DNA of 35,590 nt from Nanoarchaeales archaeon (GCA_013215525.1 JABSQY010000011.1:1-35590); one strand, 5' to 3'. Positions 16,850-24,609 are shown, counted from the stretch's first letter. Numbers and translations: made by a program. Notes: generated from the letters alone by a model not told the origin.

Positions 16850-17338
16850 ATGTTAAATATAAATATAAATCAAAAAAATGATGTGACAAATTATAAATAT
16901 GATAATCCATCAGTGTATTCTAATGAAGGATTTTCTGTCTGTGTTCCTTCAAGTAAAATAAAATTTTCAATTAATATGTCAGTTCATTCTCAAAATATTC
17001 CTCATGCTCCAAATAATTATATTGTGGTTAAGAGACCTCCTTTTTTAAATAAAGAAGATAACAGTAATTATAATGGGGATATTGATGACCAAGTACTAGT
17101 TAGATTTAAAGTTCATAATGATGGTGGTCTTGAAAGAATGTTTGAAAGAACACACGATTCAAATGGAAAAAAAATTATTGGAAAACAACTTCAAGGTCTA
17201 TGTGTTGAACTTCCTTTAGATAAAAATATGAACACGCTTAATGATATTTCAAATAATAATAAAGTTAGAGCTCCTCTTAAAGGTGTTATTGGTGGAACTG
17301 GAACTCCAATTAATTTACATTATAGACATTTAAATTAA
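16850..17338 (+). CDS. Unknown soluble protein
   Basis: No family recognised. The start at ATG 16850 (MLNININQKNDV) is chosen from the TATA box 25 bases upstream. It is about 162 residues, rich in Asn, Asp and Lys, with short strands (FSVCVPSSKIKFSINMSVH, NYIVVKRPP, QVLVRFKVHNDGG, GLCVELPLDKNM) and turns rather than long helices. The final region has Gly-rich turns (LKGVIGGTGTPINLHYRH). No Cys clusters and no signal peptide. It lies next to the 145-residue beta-rich protein, which also has its own TATA box, so the two are probably not one operon. Confidence 0.55.
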   Translation: MLNININQKNDVTNYKYDNPSVYSNEGFSVCVPSSKIKFSINMSVHSQNIPHAPNNYIVVKRPPFLNKEDNSNYNGDIDDQVLVRFKVHNDGGLERMFERTHDSNGKKIIGKQLQGLCVELPLDKNMNTLNDISNNNKVRAPLKGVIGGTGTPINLHYRHLN

Positions 17339-17360
17339 TTGTTTTTATTTTATTTTTATC

Positions 17361-18101
17361 TTATTTTATTTTCATATTCCACAAAAGTTCAAACTTTTGT
17401 CTATGAAAATCCGCATTTTCTTTTCCTCTCACAAGTACTACACTTGGTTCTTCATCGAGCCACAGTACAGTTGCAACGTTGTTTCCGTAAATATTTTGAG
17501 ATACTACACCATTATTAAAGTTTTCAATTAGTTTTATTTTTGTATGTTTTAATATTTTTAGTTTTGATATTACTTCTTTTGGTGTATTTTTATCAAATAT
17601 CATTCTTGTTTTTACTTTGTTATCATCACGTGTTTTTTTATATTTTGGAAAGAAAAATTTTATGATTGAGTCTGGGTCTTTTGATGTTGCTTCTATTAAT
17701 ACTTCTCCTTCAAAATTAATCATTTCTAGAAATAATTGTTTAATACCTGATTTTCCTCTGTAAAATAGTGTTTCTTTTTTGTCTTGCCATAATTTCATAT
17801 TTTCTTCAATTTGAGGAATAATTTGTTCCCAGTCAGATTGCTTTTGTTTTAGTTGTTCTAGGATTTTTGTTGGATTTTGTATTTGAAAGTATTTTAAGTT
17901 GTTTTCTTTGATGTATGCTAAGAATCCTTTGTTTACTAGTCTGTCGATTGCATCGTATACATTTCTTCTGTGGCTTCCGATTCTTCTTGCAATTTCTCCT
18001 GCTGGCGTTGGTCCTCTGACTACTAATAATTCGTATATTTTCGTTTCTAGTGTAGTTAGGTTTAAGTCTTCTAGTAGTTGTGTCAGTAAGTTTTGATTCA
18101 T
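17361..18101 (-). CDS. TrmB-family transcriptional regulator
   Basis: A winged helix (residues about 1-70: LTTLETKIYELLVVRGPTPAGEIARRIGSHRRNVYDAIDRLVNKGFL) followed by a helical linker and the PLD-like effector domain (FYRGKSGIKQLFLEMIN, EVLIEATSKDP, TRMIFDKNTP, VVLVRGKENADFHRQKFELLWN). This is the TrmB layout, used in archaea to sense sugars or other metabolites and to repress or activate promoters. I start it at ATG 18101 (MNQNLLTQLL); the track start adds a low-complexity Lys/Asn stretch. A structured repeat element lies directly upstream and the gene is divergent from the 219-residue protein. The regulated genes are unknown. Confidence 0.85.
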   Translation of the reverse strand: MNQNLLTQLLEDLNLTTLETKIYELLVVRGPTPAGEIARRIGSHRRNVYDAIDRLVNKGFLAYIKENNLKYFQIQNPTKILEQLKQKQSDWEQIIPQIEENMKLWQDKKETLFYRGKSGIKQLFLEMINFEGEVLIEATSKDPDSIIKFFFPKYKKTRDDNKVKTRMIFDKNTPKEVISKLKILKHTKIKLIENFNNGVVSQNIYGNNVATVLWLDEEPSVVLVRGKENADFHRQKFELLWNMKIK

Positions 18102-18194
18102 TTTTTTGTTTTTTCTATTTTTTTCTTTGTTTTTCTGATTCTTTTTTTTATTCTTTTCTGTCTCGCTGTGCGGAGTTCTCACATTGTGCCACTA

Positions 18195-18345
18195 GCACTA
18201 AAATTAAGACACCATTCGATATAGCTACACTATTAATCGAGTGTCTTAATTTCAGCACTATTGACAAAATCTGAAAACGAAGTTTCAAAATTAAGCGAAA
18301 AGTGGCTGTCACGTGTGTGTCTGCTTTTTCGTTTTAATTCTTTAC
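18195..18345 (+). repeat. Dispersed structured repeat, copy 2
   Basis: The second copy of the element at 10089. The main hairpin is AAATTAAGACAC paired with GTGTCTTAATTT, a perfect 12-bp stem, around TCGATATAG-ctaca-CTATtaATCGA. Compared with copy 1, the outer stem differs by one base, and the inner stem keeps pairing with other bases (TCGAT/ATCGA here, CCAAT/ATTGG there). AGCACT flanks both sides. The tail AAGCGAAAAGTGGCTGTCACGTG folds CGAAAA/TTTTCG and is followed by a T-rich run. It lies between two divergent genes. There is no coding potential. Confidence 0.8.
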
Positions 18346-18394
18346 TTTTTATTTTGTTATAGTCTATTTAGTTTTTTGAAGTTTATATATTTAA

Positions 18395-19054
18395 GTGTGT
18401 GTGGTTGTAGTTGGTGCCACGCTTGTTTATGTGTGCTTGTTTACTACTTATTGTATGTACGTTAGAGAAAGATATAAACTGGAAGAAGAATATAAAAGAA
18501 AAATATATGATGCGCTTCCTTGGCAACCTAGTAATACTTGTTCGTATAAAGAATTTGAAATTAAAAAAAAAGAACTTAATGATGAATTAGAGAAAAAAAT
18601 AAATGAATGTTATAAGAAGATGAATCTTACGTCTATTAAACGTCAAACTGAGAAAAATAATTTAATTAAACTATTAAAATCTTGTCAAGATATTAGTGAA
18701 ATTTTTAATAATGCTTCCGCAAGTAATCAAAAAAAAATTACATTTAGATATGATGTGACTCAAGATGATTATTTATTATGTGAAAAAACACCTGAATCTG
18801 AATTTCTAACAAGATTAGAATTTGAAACTGAATTAAGTACTCAAACAATTGCCAATAAGATTAAGGAAAATTCTGATTACGAATGCTATGTGCGTGGTGA
18901 TACATACATATTCGGCAAGGATAAAAAAAATGAAATCCACATTAGGGACTGGGGGAGAGTGAAATTTTCTAGTCAATCAAATCAGAAATTTGATTGTAAT
19001 ATATTATACTCAATTTTAGACCTTTATGAAAATGAATCAAAAATTAAAAATTAG
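18395..19054 (+). CDS. Membrane-anchored unknown protein with coiled-coil
   Basis: No family recognised. The N-terminus, if the GTG start at 18395 is right, is a single hydrophobic helix VVVVGATLVYVCLFTTYCMY; an alternative ATG at 18455 would remove most of it. Then follow charged heptad-like helices (RERYKLEEEYKRKIYDAL, EFEIKKKELNDELEKKINECYKKM) suggesting a coiled coil, and a mixed alpha/beta region (FRYDVTQDDYLLCEKTP, DYECYVRGDTYIFGKDKK). TTTATATATTTAAG lies close to the GTG. It starts about 50 bases after the tail of the structured repeat. Possibly a membrane-associated scaffold; unproven. Confidence 0.5.
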   Translation: MCVVVVGATLVYVCLFTTYCMYVRERYKLEEEYKRKIYDALPWQPSNTCSYKEFEIKKKELNDELEKKINECYKKMNLTSIKRQTEKNNLIKLLKSCQDISEIFNNASASNQKKITFRYDVTQDDYLLCEKTPESEFLTRLEFETELSTQTIANKIKENSDYECYVRGDTYIFGKDKKNEIHIRDWGRVKFSSQSNQKFDCNILYSILDLYENESKIKN

Positions 19055-19058
19055 TTTA

Positions 19059-19067
19059 TTTTATAAA
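19059..19067 (+). promoter_or_regulatory. TATA box of the tRNA thiolase gene
   Basis: TTTATAAAC, preceded by T-rich sequence, is centred about 26 bases upstream of ATG 19090. Confidence 0.55.
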
Positions 19068-19089
19068 CTATTTTTGATTTATTAATTTT

Positions 19090-20106
19090 ATGACACAATT
19101 AAAACCAAAAACAACACAATCTGAATCTTCTGAAATTAAAAAACCTAATGTTTATGTGTACAAATTACTTAATGGTAAAAAACTTACTAAAAGCGAATTT
19201 ATACGTTATTTTGAGAATAAGGTATATAAAACTATTAAAAAGTTTAAATTGTTTGAATTAGACGATAAAATCGTGGTTGCTGTGAGTGGTGGGAAGGATT
19301 CTATTACTGTTCTTTATTTAGTTAGACAATATCTTGCTCGTAAGAATTTACATAAAAATATTACTGCTCTTGTGATTGATGAGGGGATTGCAGATTATCG
19401 TGAACATACTATTAAATTTTTAGAAAAATTTTGTAAAGAACTTGATGTTAATTTACATATTCATTCTTATAAGAAAAAATTTGGACAAACTCTTGATACA
19501 TCTGTTGAAGTTTTAAATAAGAAAGGTATGAATGTGTCGCCGTGTAATATTTGTGGTACTTTTAGACGTAATGCTCTTAATGTTGGTGCAAGAGAGTTAG
19601 GCGCTACAAAGGTTGTAACAGGACACAATCTAGATGATGAAACTCAAAATGTTTTATTAAATATTTTTAAAAATAATTATAAAATTCTTGCAAGACTTGG
19701 ACCTAATAATGGAGTTATTAAAAATTCAATGTTTATTCCTCGTGTTAAACCACTTTATTTGTGTACTGAGAAAGAAGTTCGTTTATATACAATTTTAATG
19801 GGGTTTGATGTTGGTTATGATGAGTGTCCGTATTCTAAAGGAAGTTTTCGTGACGAACTTGCAGATATTATTAATGTATTAGAAGATAATCATAAAGGTG
19901 TTAAGAATTCAATTATTAATTTCTTTTTAGAGATTAAACCTATGCTTGCGGAGAAATTTTTAAATGTAGAAGGTGGTAGTGATGTGAAGTTTTGTACTCA
20001 GTGTGGTGAGCCTTCTCAACGTGTTGTGTGTAATACTTGTGAGATGCAGGCGCTTGTATGTGATTTAGGCGATGATGAAGATGAATCTGAAACTATTGAG
20101 AAATAA
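19090..20106 (+). CDS. NcsA/TtuA/CTU1-type tRNA 2-thiolation enzyme
   Basis: An ATP-pyrophosphatase that adenylates a uridine in tRNA and replaces O2 with sulfur. The PP-loop is VVAVSGGKDSITVL (about residues 62-75). The CxxC pair (SPCNICGTFRR, about 153-156) and a later Cys (DECPYSKGS) are the three ligands of the catalytic 4Fe-4S cluster. GHNLDDETQNVLLN is the second nucleotide-binding motif. The C-terminal zinc finger is intact (FCTQCGEPSQRVVCNTCEM). The N-terminal zinc finger of the family is missing: LTKSEFIRYFENKV occupies its place without Cys or His. Whether it makes thiouridine at position 34 or 54 cannot be told from sequence. Cytoplasmic. Confidence 0.88.
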   Translation: MTQLKPKTTQSESSEIKKPNVYVYKLLNGKKLTKSEFIRYFENKVYKTIKKFKLFELDDKIVVAVSGGKDSITVLYLVRQYLARKNLHKNITALVIDEGIADYREHTIKFLEKFCKELDVNLHIHSYKKKFGQTLDTSVEVLNKKGMNVSPCNICGTFRRNALNVGARELGATKVVTGHNLDDETQNVLLNIFKNNYKILARLGPNNGVIKNSMFIPRVKPLYLCTEKEVRLYTILMGFDVGYDECPYSKGSFRDELADIINVLEDNHKGVKNSIINFFLEIKPMLAEKFLNVEGGSDVKFCTQCGEPSQRVVCNTCEMQALVCDLGDDEDESETIEK

Positions 20107-20129
20107 TCTATTTATCACTTAGGAGTAGA

Positions 20130-20138
20130 TTTATAAAT
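20130..20138 (+). promoter_or_regulatory. TATA box of the AlaE-like gene
   Basis: TTTATAAAT is centred about 28 bases upstream of ATG 20162. Confidence 0.5.
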
Positions 20139-20161
20139 ATTATTTCATTAATAATATTATA

Positions 20162-20875
20162 ATGGAAAATAAGACCATATTTGAAGTTAATTTTACAAAT
20201 CCTATATCTAAAAAAGATGTAAATATTAATTTTACTAGGGAAGATGTATGTGATATGACTGCTCAAAATTTTTTTGCAAATGCAGTTTTATCACTTTTAG
20301 AAACTAAAGTCTTCGGTTTAGATTTTCCACTTATAGAATATACTACACAACTAACTTATCAGGAATCTTTAGATTCAAGAGTTTTTGGAACAACTTTAGC
20401 TCTTGCTGGATTTAGTAAAGTTTATGCAAAAGGACAAGATTTTAGTCGTGAAAAATTTAATATTGATTTGAAAACGAGTTCTGAAGGATTGGTTACTCTA
20501 CATGATAGTTTATACTGTGGAGTATATTCTACCATATTTTCTGCGGTGTTATATAGTCTAACAACAGATATGAATTTTGTTAATGAAATTGTACCAAGTT
20601 CTGCTTTAATAGGTGTTGTAGCACTTCCTCTTGGAAGAGTTATTTCATATAATATGGATTCTTTTAGAGACTTTTTAGGATTTAAAGAAAATCCTAAATT
20701 ATTTAAACCAATAAAAAGATTAAATAAAACTAAAAAACTTGGATTAGCTGGATTACTTCTAACTGGGTATTTAACATCTACATATTATACTTTGGATAAA
20801 TTAGATAATTTGGAATTTAATTTTCCTTTGGAAAAACAAGTTACTCAACTGTATGAAAAAATTATTACTAAATAA
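20162..20875 (+). CDS. AlaE-like membrane protein (possible L-alanine exporter)
   Basis: The 237-residue protein has several hydrophobic segments. Segment 1 (FFANAVLSLLETKVFGLDFP) is followed by the motif LTYQESLDSRVFGTTLALAGF, which resembles the MSFEQSxxSRLxxIPVN region of AlaE, then TLHDSLYCGVYSTIFSAVLYSL and IVPSSALIGVVALPLGRVISYNMDSFRDFL, in the same order as AlaE. The C-terminal 60 residues (KKLGLAGLLLTGYLTSTYYTLDKL) are an addition to AlaE length. The N-terminal 30 residues form a soluble beta pair. AlaE exports L-alanine in E. coli; the assignment here rests on local pattern likeness only. It ends one base before the decayed repeat gene begins. Confidence 0.45.
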   Translation: MENKTIFEVNFTNPISKKDVNINFTREDVCDMTAQNFFANAVLSLLETKVFGLDFPLIEYTTQLTYQESLDSRVFGTTLALAGFSKVYAKGQDFSREKFNIDLKTSSEGLVTLHDSLYCGVYSTIFSAVLYSLTTDMNFVNEIVPSSALIGVVALPLGRVISYNMDSFRDFLGFKENPKLFKPIKRLNKTKKLGLAGLLLTGYLTSTYYTLDKLDNLEFNFPLEKQVTQLYEKIITK

Positions 20876-20876
20876 A

Positions 20877-21857
20877 ATGGTGTTAAAGTTAGATAAGATA
20901 TTAATTACTGCACCAGCTGGTAGTCAGGGAGGCGATGTATTTTATTCTATGTAATATATTATTGATAATACAGAATTAACTAAATCTAAATTTAATAATA
21001 GATTATAAATTTTAATTGAAGAGTTTCCACTAGAATTTGAAATTTTTGATTCAGGACATATTAATAGTTTATCAAAAGGTATGGCTAAAAAATTATATTC
21101 TAAAAAAGGAATGATAGATAAAAGTAAATCTGGTTATGAACGAGTTCCTAGTGATTTATCAGAGATTAAAACTAAATTATGGCATTGTGCTGAGGAAATT
21201 AGATCTAAAAGTGATTTAAAATATAGAACAATTTGTAGAAGATTAACTGTTATTTCTAAAGAACATCCTAAATCTGTGATATTATCTAAAGTAGGGTATG
21301 ATTTAGCAGTTAAAGGTGAGTTTGTTGAAGAATTATTAAAACCTAAAAATTATGGTATTGCAGGTAGTAAAAAAAGAAAAAATGATTATCCTGAAATTCC
21401 GGATAATTATGGTGAATTAGATTTTAATTTAAAATATTGTGCTAAACATTTAAGAAAAGTTTCTGGAGTATCTCCAAGTAATATTAGTAATAGATTGGTT
21501 AAAGCGTATAATAAGTCTCCTGATAAATTTGTGAAATCTAAAAATGGTGAAATTATTGCAGTTAGTGCAGAATTGGTTGAAAAATTATCTAGAAAAAAAT
21601 ATGAACATTCTAAAAAAATGAGATTAACTTCAAATCAAAAACCAATCAGATTAGAAGATATTGTATTTATTGGTTCTAATGAGGTTGAACATTATCAATT
21701 CGAATATATTAAAACTCACACTAAATTAAATAATTCTCAATTTCAACAAAAGCTTAAAATGTATCAAAATGACTCTCCAACTGAATTTGATTATTCAAAA
21801 AATGGAGAAATATATAGTGTTTCAAAAACTGTGGCTAAAAAATTATTTTCATTATAA
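20877..21857 (+). pseudogene. Four-repeat protein broken by two in-frame TAA codons
   Basis: The track lists only 21081-21857, but the same frame is open back to ATG 20877 except for TAA at 20952 and 21006. The translated upstream part (ILITAPAGSQGGDVFYSM, stop, YIIDNTELTKSKFNNRL, stop, ILIEEFPLEFEIFDSG) aligns with the last repeat of the downstream protein (VFIGSNEVEHYQFEYI, then THTKLNNSQFQQKLKMYQ). The stops fall where that repeat has Glu and Lys, and each could arise by one base change. The intact part has three units of about 65-85 residues, each a helix pair followed by SKNGEI-like turn and VSKTVAKKL-like helix. No family is recognised; a nucleic-acid-binding repeat is possible. Translation may restart at 21081. 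Confidence 0.75.
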
Positions 21858-21961
21858 TGCTATTTTTTGTATATTTTTAATAGATAATTAAAAAAAATCT
21901 GACATTAGAATTAATGATAAAAATATGCATATAATAATATGATTTAAATATCAAAAAAAAA

Positions 21962-22675
21962 TTATTTAAATTTATTAATTTCAGATTCACTTAAACGTGT
22001 GAATTTCTCTTCAGTATCTAAAGTTACAACTTCTAGTCTTGATAAGTCAAAATTGTTATCTTGTACTTTTTTAAATGCGTTTAATCCTAATTTGATTGCA
22101 TCTTTAGTTGAAATATTTTCTTTATAATTTTCTTCTAAGTATTCATCCATTTTAGCTGAACCTGTACCAACTGATTTTGCTAAGTAGTTTAAGTACATTC
22201 CTGATGGTGTTGTTTGGTATAATTTAACTTTATTATCTTCAACAGCTCCAATTAGTAAACTTACTCCAAATGGTCGTACGCCTCCTGATTGCGAGTAGTG
22301 TTGTTTAATGTTTGCTAAATCTTTTACTAAAGATAAAACATCCATTTCTGTTTGGTATTTAATTCTGTGTTCTTGCGCAATTACTTGTGATTGTTCGATT
22401 AATCGTCTTCCATCACTCATTACACCAGCACCACTAATAATCATATGATTATCAACAGATACTACTTTTTTAATTGAATTCTTTACTAATAATTTAGATT
22501 TTAATCTTCTATCAGCAATATATACTAATCCATTCTTTGTTGTGATTGCTAAAACTGGCGCTCCAAGTGTTACCGCTTTTTCTGCGTATTCGATTTGTAG
22601 ATTAACTCCTGCCGGAGAAAACATACCGACCGACCGATCGTAACCCATTTCTTGGTGTTGTCTTGTGTTTTCCAT
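21962..22675 (-). CDS. psmA: Proteasome subunit alpha
   Basis: Forms the outer ring of the 20S proteasome and gates substrate entry. The N-terminal signature is GYDRSVGMFSPAGVNLQIEYAEKAV (residues 11-35), the alpha-type helix H0 and gate region. The beta-sandwich follows (VLAITTKNGLVYIADRRL, HMIISGAGVMSDGRRLI), then RPFGVSLLIGAVED and ending TRLSESEIN. No N-terminal propeptide or catalytic Thr, as expected for alpha. The length of 237 is close to the usual 230-245. The gene stands alone on the minus strand. No HbYX-like or gene-fusion features are present. A TTTTTAAAC box sits about 25 bases upstream of the ATG. Confidence 0.92.
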   Translation of the reverse strand: MENTRQHQEMGYDRSVGMFSPAGVNLQIEYAEKAVTLGAPVLAITTKNGLVYIADRRLKSKLLVKNSIKKVVSVDNHMIISGAGVMSDGRRLIEQSQVIAQEHRIKYQTEMDVLSLVKDLANIKQHYSQSGGVRPFGVSLLIGAVEDNKVKLYQTTPSGMYLNYLAKSVGTGSAKMDEYLEENYKENISTKDAIKLGLNAFKKVQDNNFDLSRLEVVTLDTEEKFTRLSESEINKFK

Positions 22676-22760
22676 AATACTACCTCTCTTATTTAGTTTA
22701 AAAACATTTGTTTGTATTGTATGATTATTTGTTCAATTTAAATGAAATGAAATGTTTGTT

Positions 22761-23003
22761 TTATTTTATTTTATTATTATTTAAATATGTTTCAATTGGT
22801 TCTGATTTATTATTTGTATAAGTTAATGTAGTTATACATGCCCCTCTGTAATGTTCTCCACACACATAAGAATTACTATCTCCTTTTTGTTCAATTAATC
22901 CCATTTCAATTAAATTTTTTAAAGTTTTAGAAGTTTGTTCTGTATTTAATATTTCAAATTCAGAGTTTCCATTATTTAATCCAATTAAGATCTTAAATTC
23001 CAT
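22761..23003 (-). CDS. Unknown protein, ORF continues upstream without a usual start
   Basis: The visible 80 residues from ATG 23003 include a helix-turn-helix-like stretch TEQTSKTLKNLIEMGLIEQKG and a later YVCGEHYRGACITTLTY with two Cys. The frame remains open to a stop near 23267, and the added part reads HLNLTQILEHNPKLIGCELSYEIK, which looks like genuine protein, but contains no in-frame ATG, GTG or TTG. ATTTATAAAT-type sequence near 23195 would predict transcription start around 23170, inside the extension. So either a non-standard start, a 5' mutation or a truncated gene. It could be a small winged-helix regulator. Confidence 0.45.
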   Translation of the reverse strand: MEFKILIGLNNGNSEFEILNTEQTSKTLKNLIEMGLIEQKGDSNSYVCGEHYRGACITTLTYTNNKSEPIETYLNNNKIK

Positions 23004-23236
23004 TAATCCTATTTGTTTATTCTCTATTTTATTTTTAGTTTTAATTTCATAACTTAGTTCACATCCAATTAATTTTGGATTATGTTCTAGTATTTGAGTT
23101 AAATTTAGATGTTTAATTTTATGAACTGGCTTTTGTTGTATAGGATTATTTTGTCTTGATTCTCTTTTTATATAATTATATACAATTTTTATATTTATAA
23201 ATGAGTGGTATCTTAAAATATACTTGGCGTAAATTG

Positions 23237-23284
23237 AACATAATTTAAAAACATAAATAGGTTTTTAAACTCAATTATGTTTTT
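23237..23284 (+). promoter_or_regulatory. Hairpin-forming leader or operator before the CNNM-type transporter
   Basis: AACATAA and TTTAAAAAC (23237-23252) can pair with GTTTTTAAA (23261-23269) and TTATGTT (23275-23281), with a 5-base bulge CTCAA. An exclusive alternative is AAAAACATAA (23247-23256) with TTATGTTTTT (23275-23284), a perfect 10-bp stem. The element ends 28 bases before the transporter ATG. It could be a regulator-binding palindrome or a leader RNA switch, but the sequence is AT-rich, so chance pairing must be considered. Confidence 0.4.
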
Positions 23285-23311
23285 AAAACTATAGGTGATT
23301 TATCGCACATT

Positions 23312-24607
23312 ATGGAAATTATTATATTTATTGTTTTAGTATTATTGGTTATTGTTCTAAGTGGTCTTATTTCAGGTTCTGAGGCTGCATTGTTATCTAC
23401 TTCTTATCCAGAGATAAGAGATTATATTACTAATTCTAGTAATAAATCAGAAAAGAAAAGTGGAGAACTTTTATTATATATTAAAGAGAATATACAAAGA
23501 TATCTTACAACTATTGTAATTTTAAATAATATTGTAAATATTATTGGGTCAATGTTTATTGGTCTACTTGCGGCTCAAATTTTTAATAGTTCATTAATTG
23601 TAGGAGTTGTGTCTGGTTTGTTGACATTTTTAATTATTTTATTTTCAGAAATTATTCCAAAAGTTGTTGGAGAAAAACATTCTTTAAAGATATCATTAAT
23701 TATTGCATCACCATTAAAAGTTATTACTAAAATTATGCATATAGTTGTTGTTCTTTTAAATAAACTTACTAATTTGTTTGTTGATACTTCAAAGGTTGAA
23801 AATTTGGTATCTGAGGGAGTTATTAAAGAAATGGCTCTTATGGGTAAAGAAGAAGGTTCAATTAATAAGTATGAGAGTGAATTAATTAAAAATGTTTTTA
23901 GTATGGATGATACTGAAATTTATGATGTTATGGTTCCAAAGAATAAGGTTAATACTGTAACTAAAAAATCAAATTTTGCAGAAATTATTAAATTAACTTC
24001 AGAGACTGGACATACTAGATTTCCTGTAATTTCTGATGATGGAGAGTTTGAAGTTTTAGGTTTAATTAATGTTAAAGATTTGTTTAAGTTTAATGGTCGA
24101 GAGTTAAGTTTTAATGTTGATAAGATACTTCGTAAGATTGAATTTGCACCAGAAACTATGAAGTTATCAACTCTTGAGAAGAGATTACGTAGAAAGAGAA
24201 CTCATATGGCTGCTGTGTTTAATGAACATGGTGAAATGTCGGGAGTTGTAACTCTTGAAGATATTTTTGAAGAACTTGTTGGAGAGATTGAAGATGAGTT
24301 TGATTTTGAAGTTAAGACTGTAAAGAAGATTAAAAGTGGAGTTTTTATTGCTGAGGGGAGTTGCGAGATTACAGAATTAAATGAAGTGTCAGGACTTAAA
24401 TTGGATACTGAGGCTGATTATTCAACTGTTAATGGTATGATTGTTGCAAAGCTTGGAATTATCCCAACTATGTCACATAAAGCGATTAAGTTTGAAGGTT
24501 GCGAGATTACGATTTTAAGAAGTAATAGAAAACAAGTTTTATCTGTTCAGGTTAAAAAATTATCTCAAAAAGAGATTGATAAAGAAGCTGAGAAGGAAGA
24601 AGAATAA
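23312..24607 (+). CDS. CNNM/CorC-type transporter with CBS pair
   Basis: A hemolysin-C/CorC family membrane protein, linked to magnesium, cobalt or sodium transport. The DUF21 (CNNM) domain occupies residues 1-170 with helices IIIFIVLVLLVIVLSGLISGSEAALLS, TIVILNNIVNIIGSMFIGLLAAQIF, IVGVVSGLLTFLIILFSEIIPKVVGE (the conserved EIxPK) and a fourth near 135-150. A CBS pair follows (VMVPKNKV, HTRFPVISDDGEF, HMAAVFNEHGEMSGVVTLEDIFEELVGEIEDEFD, a strong CorC block), then the CorC_HlyC domain (about 335-415). About 431 residues, normal size. A hairpin-rich region lies just upstream. It precedes the next gene by 2 bases, so the two form an operon. Confidence 0.9.
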   Translation: MEIIIFIVLVLLVIVLSGLISGSEAALLSTSYPEIRDYITNSSNKSEKKSGELLLYIKENIQRYLTTIVILNNIVNIIGSMFIGLLAAQIFNSSLIVGVVSGLLTFLIILFSEIIPKVVGEKHSLKISLIIASPLKVITKIMHIVVVLLNKLTNLFVDTSKVENLVSEGVIKEMALMGKEEGSINKYESELIKNVFSMDDTEIYDVMVPKNKVNTVTKKSNFAEIIKLTSETGHTRFPVISDDGEFEVLGLINVKDLFKFNGRELSFNVDKILRKIEFAPETMKLSTLEKRLRRKRTHMAAVFNEHGEMSGVVTLEDIFEELVGEIEDEFDFEVKTVKKIKSGVFIAEGSCEITELNEVSGLKLDTEADYSTVNGMIVAKLGIIPTMSHKAIKFEGCEITILRSNRKQVLSVQVKKLSQKEIDKEAEKEEE

Positions 24608-24609
24608 AT

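Noticed and set aside
18102-18182. N-terminal Lys/Asn extension of the TrmB regulator
   Set aside because: Starts at GTG, is low complexity, and the family start fits the ATG at 18101; kept as a remote possibility only.
18080-18274. ORF over the TrmB start region and structured repeat
   Set aside because: Low complexity F/C/S-rich translation, antisense to the regulator; no family match.
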